Shown piece after piece: positions 57,350 to 64,000 of a DNA stretch of 64,000 bases. The translations under genes were made by a program, and so were the position numbers. The notes under the pieces were generated by a model that saw only the letters and a list, made by a program, of their open reading frames with translations, had not been told where the DNA came from and made no database searches. This DNA is from Gaiellasilicea sp963850995 (lineage in GTDB: Bacteria > Actinomycetota > Thermoleophilia > Gaiellales > Gaiellaceae): the NCBI GenBank assembly GCA_963850995.1, contig CAWKNQ010000022.1, forward strand, positions 1 through 64,000, read 5' to 3'. Position 1 is the first letter of the stretch; every line of letters starts with the position of its first letter.

Positions 57350-58562
57350 CTAGCCGACGGCGAAGAGGAGGAACTGCGTGAACTGCGCCGGCGCGAAGTT
57401 GTTGTCGCTGACGAGGACGAGCGAGCGGCGGCCGTCGGGCAAGATCGGGCCCGAACGCCATCCCCTCGACGTTGTCGAGCGGCAGACCGAGCGTGTCGAG
57501 GTCGAGCAGGAGCGTCTTCGCGACCGGCTGGAGCCCTCCCAGCAGCGTCGCCAGGCTGTCGAAGCCGTTGACGTCGTCGGCTCCCGGCACGGCAACGCGG
57601 TAGAGCTTGATCGTGTTGCCGGTCCCGGGTGCTCCGACCGAGAACGAGCGCTCCATGGCGAGCAGGAACTGGTTGTTGAGCGGCAGGAGCTCGACGAGCC
57701 CGTTGACCGCGAACTGGGTCGCCGGGACGGGAGGCTCGGCGATCGGATCGGTCCAGTAGACGTACTGGCGCTCGAGCGTCCCGGTCTGGAGGTTGTAGCG
57801 GAGCAGCCGGGCCGGGCTGCCGGCCGCGAGCGTCGCAGGCGGGCCGTCCTGCACCAGGGCGCCCTCCGTGCCGGTGAAGAGGAAGCGACCGTTCGGCGGC
57901 GTCCCGGCGCTCTCGAAGCCGAGGTTCTGGCGCACGCCGCGCGTGCCCGCGGCGTTGGGAAGGAAGGCGCTCGGAAGCGGCAACGAGCGGAGCTGGCGGC
58001 CGTCGAGGCCGAACTCGCGCACCCACGGGTCGATCAGGCGGGCGGCGAAGCCCTCCGAGGTGAGGACGAGCGTGTCGTCCTTCGTCAGGGCGAGCCCTTC
58101 CGGGTCGACCGTCTGGGCGGCAAAGGGCTGACCGGTCGCGTCCAGGACCGTGGTGACAGCCAGGATCTGGACGGCCGGGACGCCACTGGAGACGTCGATG
58201 CGGAGGGTGTAGAAGCGGACGTTCACCTGGTCGTCGGAGAAGGCGTAGAAGACGTCGCGGCGCTCGTCATAGGCCAGACCCGACAGGCCCCCGAACTGCG
58301 TGCCCTGGAACTGCGTCCCCGTCGGGATGATCTGCTGGCCGAGGAACTCGAGCTCGGTCTTCGGCCCCTTCTCGGGCGGCGCGCCGGTGGCCGGCGTAAC
58401 CACGGCGAGGAAGTAGACCGCGAGCACGATTGCGAGCACGACGCCGACGAGTGCGGCAACCGCGATGTGGACGCCGCCGAGCGCGAGCCAGGGCGTGCGC
58501 TCGCTGCGCCCCTGCTCCACCTCCTGGGCGAGCTCCTCCGCCTTGTCGACCGGATCGGCCAT
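57350..58562 (-). CDS. Esterase-like/phytase-type beta-propeller, membrane-anchored (one frameshift)
   Basis: ATG 58562 encodes a charged head (ADPVDKAEELAQEVEQGRSE), a membrane helix (LALGGVHIAVAALVGVVLAI, VLAVYFLAVV), and an outer domain. The outer part has QFGGLSGLAYDERRDVFYAF, SDDQVNVRFYTLRID, QTVDPEGLALTKDDTLVLTS, EGFAARLIDPWVREFGLDGR, and GRFLFTGTEGALVQDG, typical of the esterase-like activity of phytase family. The frame changes near 57443; the end reads GRRSLVLVSDNNFAPAQFTQ then FLLFAVG. The metal-binding and active-site details are not certain. It is likely displayed on the outside of the membrane. Confidence 0.82.
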
Positions 58563-58597
58563 GCCTCCCGCGTACCCCGCCCCGCTAGGATCGAATC

Positions 58598-59152
58598 GTG
58601 ACGGCCGTGCTCCACTTCACCGGAAACGCCGAAGCGGACGAGCTGATCGGCTCCGACCCGTTCGCGCTCCTGATCGGCTTCGCTCTCGACCAGCAGGTCA
58701 CGGTCCCGACCGCGTTTCTCGGGCCGCTGAAGCTGAAGCAGCGGCTCGGCACGCTCGATGCGGCCACGATCGCGACGACCGACCCACGACATCTCGAGGA
58801 GGTGTTTCGCGAGCGCCCCGCGATCCACCGCTTCCCCGGCAACATGGCGAAGCGCGTGCAGGAGCTGGCAGCGGTCGTCGCCGACGAGTACGAGGGTGAC
58901 GCCGCCAGGGTCTGGACGGAGGCGGGCGACGCGAACGAGCTGAAGCGGCGGATCGAGGCGCTCCCGGGGTTCGGCGAGATGAAGGTGAAGGCGCTGGGAT
59001 CCGTGCTCGCGAAGCGGCTCGGCGTCGCCGTCGCGGAGCCGCTCGTGCCGGGCCACCCGACCCTGGGCGACGTCGACTCGCCGGAGGCACTCGCCGAGTA
59101 CCAGGCGGCGAAACGCGCCCACAAGGCGTCGTTGCGCGCAGCGCGCGCCTGA
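58598..59152 (+). CDS. HhH-GPD family DNA repair-type protein (TIGR03252-like)
   Basis: GTG 58598 encodes 184 residues. It has AVLHFTGNAEADELIGSDPF and ALLIGFALDQQVTVPTAFLG, a helical part, and a helix-hairpin-helix: LPGFGEMKVKALGSVLAKRL. The last part ends PGHPTLGDVDSPEALAEYQA. The family is the actinobacterial uncharacterised HhH-GPD set; its relation to AlkA/MutY-type glycosylases is clear from the fold, but catalytic Lys/Asp cannot be proven here. No iron-sulphur cysteines are seen. It is divergent from the phytase-like gene over 35 bases. Confidence 0.85.
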   Translation: MTAVLHFTGNAEADELIGSDPFALLIGFALDQQVTVPTAFLGPLKLKQRLGTLDAATIATTDPRHLEEVFRERPAIHRFPGNMAKRVQELAAVVADEYEGDAARVWTEAGDANELKRRIEALPGFGEMKVKALGSVLAKRLGVAVAEPLVPGHPTLGDVDSPEALAEYQAAKRAHKASLRAARA

Positions 59153-59269
59153 TCGATCCAGCGGGCGCGCGGGCGTCCGATGCCGATCTAGCCGGATGGC
59201 CAGTAGACCTCCCCGCAGATCGCCTCGTACTGTTTGTAACAAGAGACCGTTCGGGGGGAGTTAGGGGAC

Positions 59270-59848
59270 ATGCACGTGAAGAGACCGCGCTCACTGGGGA
59301 AGGCGGCGGTTCTGGCGGCGCTCGCGCTGAGCGGCTTCGCGCTCGCGGGAGTCATGTCCGGGGTCGGGCTTGCCACCGACACGGGCACGACGACAACCGA
59401 CACCGGCACGACCACCACCGACACCACGACCACGACAACAACGACGACCACGACGACAACGACGACCACGACGACGACCGAGCCGCCGGGTGGCGACGGC
59501 TGCACGCCGGGGTACTGGAAGAACCACACCGAGGACTGGGTCGGCTACACGCCGGGCCAGACCGTCGGCAGCGTCTTCGCGAACACCGGCAGCCTCGGCT
59601 CGATGACGCTGCTTCAGGCGTTGAAGAACGGCGGCGGGTCGTCGCTCGACGATGCCAAGCGCCTGCTGATCCACCACGCGGTGGCGGCGCTGCTGAACTC
59701 GACGCATCCGGACGTCGACTACGCGTTCACGACTGCCCAGGTGATCGCGTGGACGAGCGACATGCTCACGAGCACCGACCGCGACGCGATTCTCGGCCTG
59801 AAGGATCTGTTCGACACCGAGAACAACCGCGGCTGCACGGTGCGCTGA
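59270..59848 (+). CDS. Secreted Thr-rich linker plus GYWKNH domain protein
   Basis: ATG 59270 encodes a signal or anchor segment (GKAAVLAALALSGFALAGVM), then a tract of 35 residues almost all threonine with few Asp and Gly (36-70), and a C-terminal domain of about 120 residues. This begins with EPPGGDGCTPGYWKNHTEDW, the CTPGYWKNH signature seen in many extracellular bacterial domains, followed by LLQALKNGGGSSLDDAKRLL and helices to ENNRGCTVR. Two cysteines, at the ends of the domain, could pair. The Thr tract would be an extended, possibly glycosylated spacer. Function is unknown. A strong ribosome-binding region (GGGGGGAG) precedes the ATG. Confidence 0.8.
   Translation: MHVKRPRSLGKAAVLAALALSGFALAGVMSGVGLATDTGTTTTDTGTTTTDTTTTTTTTTTTTTTTTTTTEPPGGDGCTPGYWKNHTEDWVGYTPGQTVGSVFANTGSLGSMTLLQALKNGGGSSLDDAKRLLIHHAVAALLNSTHPDVDYAFTTAQVIAWTSDMLTSTDRDAILGLKDLFDTENNRGCTVR
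59375..59479 (+). repeat. ACN-rich threonine tract
   Basis: A run of threonine codons with ACG and ACC/ACA in varying order; nearly all codons start AC. Residues 36-70 of the GYWKNH protein. It is a low-complexity sequence prone to slippage, so its length may vary between strains or assemblies. Confidence 0.85.
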
Positions 59849-59858
59849 ACACACTGAC

Positions 59859-59888
59859 GCGCGGCGGGGGCCTCGGCCCTCGCCGCGC
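59859..59888 (+). terminator. Terminator hairpin after the GYWKNH gene
   Basis: GCGCGGCGGGGGCC (59859-59872) pairs with GGCCCTCGCCGCGC (59875-59888) over 14 bases with a single G-U pair, loop TC. It starts 10 bases after the stop codon and separates this gene from the aminotransferase. Confidence 0.75.
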
Positions 59889-59922
59889 ACCTGTTGACTC
59901 GCCGCCCGCGTAGAGTCGCCCC

Positions 59923-61065
59923 GTGCGGCCGCGGCCGAATCGGATCGAGCGCCTCCCCGAGCAGTACTTCACCTCGCTGCTGGCGCGTGTGGCGGCGGTC
60001 GCGGCCGAGGAGGGCGAGCCGCTGCTCGACCTCGGTCGCGGCAACCCGGACGTCCCGCCGCCGGCGCACGTCGTCGAGGCGCTCGTCGCGACCGCGCGCG
60101 AAGAGACGGCTGCGGTACACGGGTATGCACCGTTCGCAGGCCTTCCCGAGCTCCGCGATGCGATCGCCGCGCGGTACGCGGATGTCTACGGCGTCGAGCT
60201 CGACCCGCACCGCGAGGTCGCGGTCGTGCCGGGGACGAAGACGGCGCTCGTCGAGGTCGCGCTCTGCGCCGCGGAGCGCGACGACCGGATCGCACTGCCC
60301 GACCCGGGCTATCCGGACTACAACTCCGCCGTCGCCCTGGCGGCCGCCGAGCGTGTCTCGCTCCCGCTCGACGACGCCGGCCGCCCGGAGTGGGACGCGC
60401 TCGCGGGCAGGGCGCCTGCGCTCGTCTACCTCAACTACCCGTCGAACCCGACCGCGGCTGCCGCGGCCGACGGTGTCTTCGCCGAGGCGGTCGCGTTCGC
60501 CGACCGGACTGGCGCGGCGGTGCTCCACGACTTCGCCTACGGTGACCTCGTCTTCGACGAGCGCACGCCGCAGAGCTTCCTGGCCGAGCCGGGCGCGCGG
60601 GAGGTCGGGGTCGAGCTCTTCTCGCTCTCGAAGAGCTACGGCATGGCTGGCTGGCGGCTCGGGTTCGTCGTCGGCAACGCCGAGCTGGTCGGGCGGGTGA
60701 CGTGGCTCCAGGAGCACGTCCGCGCGGGCATCTTCGCCGGCCTGCAGCGGGCCGCGATCGCGGCGCTCGACGGACCGCAGGAGACGGTCGCCGAACGTCG
60801 GGCGCTGTACGAGGCACGCCGCGACCGGGTCGTCGCGGCGCTCCCGTCGCTGCGACCACGCTGCGAGGGGACGTTCTTCGTCTGGCTCTCGCTGCCCGAG
60901 GGCCTGACGTGCGAGACGCTGCTCGCAGAGACGCGCGTCGCACTCGCGCCGGGCGAGGGCTTCGGCAGCCGTGGGCACGGTCGCGCGCGGCTCTCGCTGG
61001 CGGTCGCCGACTCGACGCTCGACGAGGGGCTCGAGCGGCTTCGGCAGGCGCTGTCCGCGCAGTAG
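59923..61065 (+). CDS. Class I/II aminotransferase
   Basis: GTG 59923 encodes 380 residues of a fold-type I PLP enzyme: GEPLLDLGRGNPDVPPPAHV, AVHGYAPFAGLPELRDAIAA, and PGTKTALVEVALCAAE. The PLP site is NYPSNPTA, HDFAYGDLVFDER and SLSKSYGMAGWRLGFVVGNA with the Schiff-base lysine in SLSKSYG. The arginine near GRARLSLAVADS would bind the substrate carboxylate. Substrate specificity cannot be assigned. The leucine dehydrogenase gene starts 10 bases downstream, so a combined amino acid catabolic or biosynthetic step is likely. Confidence 0.92.
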   Translation: MRPRPNRIERLPEQYFTSLLARVAAVAAEEGEPLLDLGRGNPDVPPPAHVVEALVATAREETAAVHGYAPFAGLPELRDAIAARYADVYGVELDPHREVAVVPGTKTALVEVALCAAERDDRIALPDPGYPDYNSAVALAAAERVSLPLDDAGRPEWDALAGRAPALVYLNYPSNPTAAAAADGVFAEAVAFADRTGAAVLHDFAYGDLVFDERTPQSFLAEPGAREVGVELFSLSKSYGMAGWRLGFVVGNAELVGRVTWLQEHVRAGIFAGLQRAAIAALDGPQETVAERRALYEARRDRVVAALPSLRPRCEGTFFVWLSLPEGLTCETLLAETRVALAPGEGFGSRGHGRARLSLAVADSTLDEGLERLRQALSAQ

Positions 61066-61074
61066 AGTCGGAAC

Positions 61075-62110
61075 GTGCTCGAGGATCTGCTGCGGCGGTG
61101 GGACGGCGAGCACGTCGTCGTCCGGCACGACGAGGAGAGCGACGCGTGGATGTTCGTCTGCGTGCACTCGACGCTGCTCGGCCCGGCGATGGGCGGCACG
61201 CGCCTCAAGAGCTAGCCGACGTCCCGCGGACGCACTCGAGGACGGTCTACGGCTGGCGGCCGGCATGACGCGCAAGCTGGCGGTGCTCGGCCTGCCCTGC
61301 GGCGGCGGCAAAGCGGTGCTCAACGTGCCTGCGATTCCCAACGGCGACGAACGCCGGCGCCTCGTCACTCGTTTCGGCGATCTGATCGAGTCGCTCGGCG
61401 GCAGCTACGTCACCGGGCCCGACGTGAACACGGGTGAGGCGGACATGGACGCGATCGGCGAACGAACCCGATATGTGTTCTGCCGCAGCGCCGCGAACGG
61501 CGGCTCGGGCGACCCGAGCATCCACACGGCCAAGGGTGTCTTCCACGGCATCCGCGCGAGTCTCCGGTACGTCCACGGATCAGACGAGCTCGCCGGCCGG
61601 CGCGTGCTCGTCCAGGGCGCGGGCTCGGTGGGCGGCAAGCTCGCCGCCCTGCTCGCTGAGGCCGGCGCCACCGTCCTCGTCAGCGACGTCGACGAGGAGC
61701 GGGCCCGGGCGACCGGCGGTGAGCTCGTCGCGGTCGAGGAGGCGCTCACGACCGACTGCGACGTCTACGCGCCGTGCGCGCTCGGCGCGACCCTGAGCGC
61801 GGAGTCGATTCCCCGCCTGCGCTGCGGCATCGTCGCGGGTGGGGCAAACAACCAGCTCGCGACTGCCGCGGACGGCGAGCGACTCCGCGCGGCCGGGATC
61901 CTGTACGCGCCCGACTTCGTCATCAACGGCGGCGGCGCACTACACGGGATCGGGCTCGAGCACCTCGGCTGGGACCCCGACCGGCTCGAGCGCGAGGTGG
62001 CGGGGATCGGCGACACGCTCAGCGGCATCTACCGGCAGGCCGAGGCGGCAGGAGTCACGACCAGCGAGGCCGCCGAACGGCTGGCTGCGGAGCGGCTCGC
62101 GGCGAGCTGA
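61075..62110 (+). CDS. Leucine/phenylalanine/valine dehydrogenase (frameshifted)
   Basis: GTG 61075 encodes LEDLLRRWDGEHVVVRHDEE, then LGPAMGGTRLKS, and a stop appears at 61213. The expected continuation, DALEDGLRLAAGMTRKLAVL then GLPCGGGKAVLNVP, is in another frame from about 61228. Two missing bases (reading KSYADVPRDALEDG) restore the family sequence. The catalytic lysine is in GGGKAVL, and the Rossmann nucleotide site is VLVQGAGSVGGKLAALLAEA. NQLATAADGERLRAAGILYA, PDFVINGGGALHG near the end is also diagnostic. It oxidatively deaminates branched-chain or aromatic amino acids with NAD. The break is very probably an error rather than decay. Confidence 0.88.
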
Positions 62111-62121
62111 CGAGCGTCAGC
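62106..62121. terminator. Short hairpin over the two stop codons
   Basis: GCTGACG (62106-62112) and CGTCAGC (62115-62121) form a perfect 7-base stem with AG loop. It contains the stop codons of both the dehydrogenase (TGA, 62108-62110) and the converging PD40 gene (62117-62119). It could act as a weak two-way terminator; the stem is short. Confidence 0.4.
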
Positions 62122-63007
62122 GCAGCGGTTGCCAGTCGGGCGCGAACTCCAGCACGCCGGACGTCGCTGTGATCCGGCGGGCGCCGGTGCCGTCGCGTTG
62201 CAGCACCCACAGCTCCTGTTGCTCGTCGACGAAGCGGGTCATCGCGAGCCAGCGGCCGTCAGGCGAGATCGCCCGATCGCCGACGACCGGCGCAACCCGC
62301 CGGAGGCCGCGGCCGTCGGGGCTGATTCGGTACGTCGACGTCGCCCGCGAGAACACGATCGTGCGCCCGTCGGGCGCCCACGCCGCCGAACTGTCCGTCG
62401 TGCGGGCAGCGGTGGTCAGCCGCCGCTCGCCCGACCCGTCGGCGCGCATGATCACGAGCCCGCCCGCGAGCTGACACTCGAAAACGATGAACCGGCCCGT
62501 CGGGGACCATTCGGCGTTCTGGCAGTTCGTGGTCTGGTTGGACAGCACACGGCGCCGCGTCCCGTCGAGCCGGGAGCGGAAGATCTGGAACAGGCCGCGG
62601 TCGAAGCTCGTGAAGGCCAAACTCTGGCCGTCGGGCGACCAGGTCGGAGAGAGCTCGGCGAGGTGCCCGCGCGTGACCTGCCGTAACCCGCTGCCGTCGG
62701 CGTTCATCACGAACACACCCTGGGTCAGCCGCGGGGTCCCGGTCCCGGAGAATGCGATCCGCCGTCCATCGGGCGACCAGGCCGCCGACCGGACGTCGGT
62801 GAAGCCCGGCGGGGTGAGGTCGCGGAGGCCAGAGCCGTCGGGCGCGGTGACGAAGATGTGACCACCCTTGGGCTCGTTCCCGCCGAGGTCGCGGATGTAG
62901 AGGATCGCCCCGTTTCGCCCCGGATAGGCGCTGTCGCGCGCGGCGGCGACCGAGCCGCCGGCGAGCAGCGCGAGCAGGAGCGATGCGAGTAGACCCCCGA
63001 CCCTCAC
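62117..63007 (-). CDS. TolB-like PD40 repeat protein, secreted
   Basis: The protein of 296 residues has a signal peptide (GGLLASLLLALLAGGSVAAA). It is a propeller of PD40 repeats: AWSPDGRRIAFSGTG, TWSPDGQSLAFTSFD, EWSPTGRFIVFECQL, AWAPDGRTIVFSRAT and ISPDGRWLAMTRFV. Each follows a line such as IFVTAPDGSGLRDLTP or VFVMNADGSGLRQVTR. It is like TolB C-terminal propellers but without TolB's N-terminal domain or Tol-Pal neighbours. It should be extracytoplasmic. Binding partner unknown. Confidence 0.88.
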   Translation of the reverse strand: MRVGGLLASLLLALLAGGSVAAARDSAYPGRNGAILYIRDLGGNEPKGGHIFVTAPDGSGLRDLTPPGFTDVRSAAWSPDGRRIAFSGTGTPRLTQGVFVMNADGSGLRQVTRGHLAELSPTWSPDGQSLAFTSFDRGLFQIFRSRLDGTRRRVLSNQTTNCQNAEWSPTGRFIVFECQLAGGLVIMRADGSGERRLTTAARTTDSSAAWAPDGRTIVFSRATSTYRISPDGRGLRRVAPVVGDRAISPDGRWLAMTRFVDEQQELWVLQRDGTGARRITATSGVLEFAPDWQPLR

Positions 63008-63052
63008 GAGAGGGCTTGTGCCCGGGTAGACGGACGGAAAACGCGGGTCGGC

Positions 63053-63421
63053 TCAGGGCCGCTTCATGAACCACTCGGTGAACTCGGCGCAGCGGCCGTC
63101 GCCCTCGAAGCGGAGCAGGTACACGTTGTCGTAGACCTTCTCGACGCTACCGCCCGCATCGAAGTATGTGCTCGCCCCGACCGCGACGGCGCGGTCGCCG
63201 TCGACGGCGTAGCACTCGTAGCTCGCGTCGAAACGGCTGGGCTCGTCAGGTTCCTCGAACCACGATTCCACAATCGCTTCGCGCCCGATGACAGGCTCGT
63301 CGTACGGGTAGTAGCGGTAGTTCGCGTCTTCGCTGAAGAGCTCGCCGATCGCGCTGCGGTCGTAGCTCTTCCACGCAGCGACGTAACGCGCCAGCCAGCG
63401 ATCGACGTCTGTCGCGTCCAT
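63053..63421 (-). CDS. NTF2-like/SnoaL-like protein
   Basis: ATG 63421 has GGAGG upstream and encodes 122 residues: DVDRWLARYVAAWKSYDRSA then IGELFSEDANYRYYPYDEPV, IGREAIVESWFEEPDEPSRF, and YDNVYLLRFEGDGRCAEFTE with WFMKRP. The cone-shaped NTF2 fold is clear from the helix, 'AIGELFSEDANYRYYP' and the final strands. Members are enzymes or ligand-binding proteins; no active site is certain. It starts 2 bases after the methyltransferase stop, so the two form an operon. Confidence 0.85.
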   Translation of the reverse strand: MDATDVDRWLARYVAAWKSYDRSAIGELFSEDANYRYYPYDEPVIGREAIVESWFEEPDEPSRFDASYECYAVDGDRAVAVGASTYFDAGGSVEKVYDNVYLLRFEGDGRCAEFTEWFMKRP

Positions 63422-63423
63422 CG

Positions 63424-64000
63424 TCAGCCTCCTTCCGGGAGGGTGGTGAGGTAGAGATGCGTGCGGAGCGGGTCCAGGTAGGTGCCCTCCGGCACGAGGC
63501 CCGCGAGCTGCTCGAGCAGCCGCGTCCGCTCAGCATCGGGCAACGCCGCGACCGAGCTCCAGGAAGCGATGCGCGCGAGCACGCCCTCGCGGTCGTACTC
63601 CACCGGGTTCGGGAAGCTCGCCTCGCTGAACGCCTCGAAAGGGCCGGGAAACGGCGTGCGCCAGAGCTCGCTCTCACTGTTGTGCTCCGGCGGCCTCTTG
63701 ATCGCCAGCGAGTCGAGCGCGTCGCGGGCCGCCTGCGGGAGCAGCGGCCGGCGCTCACCGTCAGCCCGGTTGAACAGGATCGCGAGCACGCCGCGCGGGC
63801 GGAGGACGCGCGCGATCTCCCGCACGGCGTCGTCGGTGCCGAACCAGTGGAACGCCTGGCCGACGAAGACCCCGTCGACGGACGCGTCCGCGAGCGGGAT
63901 CTCGGTCGCCGTGCCCGCAAGCGCCTCGGCCTCCGGCACGACGCGCTCGAGCACGGCCCGCATGCCATCCAGCGGCTCGACGGCCAGCACGCGCGCGAAG
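63424..64000 (-). CDS. Class I SAM-dependent methyltransferase, N terminus beyond window
   Basis: The frame runs into the right edge, so the start is not seen. Visible residues begin FARVLAVEPLDGMRAVLERV, the second strand of the Rossmann fold with the ribose-binding acidic residue. ALAGTATEIPLADASVDGVF (SAM adenine region) and GQAFHWFGTDDAVREIARVL followed by RPRGVLAIL are typical of the UbiE/Methyltransf_11 family. The GxGxG motif lies beyond base 64000. The C-terminal half includes SELWRTPFPGPFEAFSEASF. Substrate unknown. Confidence 0.87.
   Translation of the reverse strand, partial: FARVLAVEPLDGMRAVLERVVPEAEALAGTATEIPLADASVDGVFVGQAFHWFGTDDAVREIARVLRPRGVLAILFNRADGERRPLLPQAARDALDSLAIKRPPEHNSESELWRTPFPGPFEAFSEASFPNPVEYDREGVLARIASWSSVAALPDAERTRLLEQLAGLVPEGTYLDPLRTHLYLTTLPEGG

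Noticed and set aside
59375..59479. Short repeats resembling a CRISPR or satellite array
   Set aside because: The repeats are three-base codons for threonine in frame with a secreted protein, with no spacers.
1..64000. tRNA, rRNA, insertion sequences or phage integrase genes
   Set aside because: I saw no cloverleaf-like sequence, rRNA segment, transposase or integrase motif; a computed scan would be needed to be certain.

Overview
The window is GC-rich chromosomal DNA from an actinobacterium. Short secreted proteins, an FtsZ with a long acidic/proline-rich N-terminal extension beside a ParA, a YbhN-type membrane protein, TIGR03252-type HhH-GPD, Cfp30B-like VOC, ARPP-1 and the Lhr-Nei pair together suggest the Thermoleophilia (Gaiellales/Solirubrobacterales) more than Streptomyces or mycobacteria. 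This placement is inference. Many genes carry single-base frameshifts: clear protein families continue in another frame on the same strand, often within short CG-rich runs. The breaks hit accessory and housekeeping-like genes alike (leucine dehydrogenase, M36 protease, bicupin, FtsZ linker), so most are probably consensus errors in a draft or metagenome assembly rather than decay. I give such genes whole-gene coordinates and say where the reading frame changes.

Region 1 (1-23.0 kb) is a defence and mobile-type accessory island, almost all on the minus strand. In transcription order it holds a sigma-70-like factor, an associated unknown protein, an ImmA/IrrE zinc peptidase, a giant DUF4011-SF1 helicase-Vsr-like nuclease-DUF3320 protein, a PLD nuclease-SF2 helicase-DUF3427 protein, a remnant of a second helicase, a zinc-hook SMC-like ATPase with a small partner, a PD-(D/E)XK nuclease-like protein, a broken TM0106-type RecB nuclease/helicase, an unknown protein and a VapBC-type toxin-antitoxin pair cut by the window edge. 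Divergent from the sigma factor is a plus-strand McrBC type IV restriction system. The first four genes overlap or nearly touch, so a regulator plus protease module appears physically coupled to two helicase-nucleases.

Region 2 (23-36.5 kb) is mixed: a secreted unknown, a decayed VapBC with an intact antitoxin and a perfect palindrome over its start, an EamA transporter, ARPP-1 protein, HD-type protein, nucleotidyltransferase, YbaK-type deacylase, collagen-like surface protein, beta-helix protein, VOC protein, matrixin-type protease, secreted beta-propeller protein, an overlapping XRE-nucleotidyltransferase pair with a likely operator, and a GGT-GNAT pair.

Region 3 (36.5-64 kb) is closer to a core chromosome: YbhN-like protein, ParA overlapping FtsZ, bicupin, secreted M36 metalloprotease, DNA repair cluster (Lhr helicase, Nei glycosylase, unknown third gene), penicillin acylase family protein, cyclase-AAA ATPase-TPR signalling protein, phytase-like esterase, HhH-GPD protein, secreted Thr-rich GYWKNH protein, aminotransferase plus leucine dehydrogenase, PD40 protein, NTF2-like protein and a methyltransferase cut by the right edge. 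Several strong intrinsic terminator hairpins lie between converging genes. I saw no tRNA, rRNA, CRISPR array or insertion sequence.
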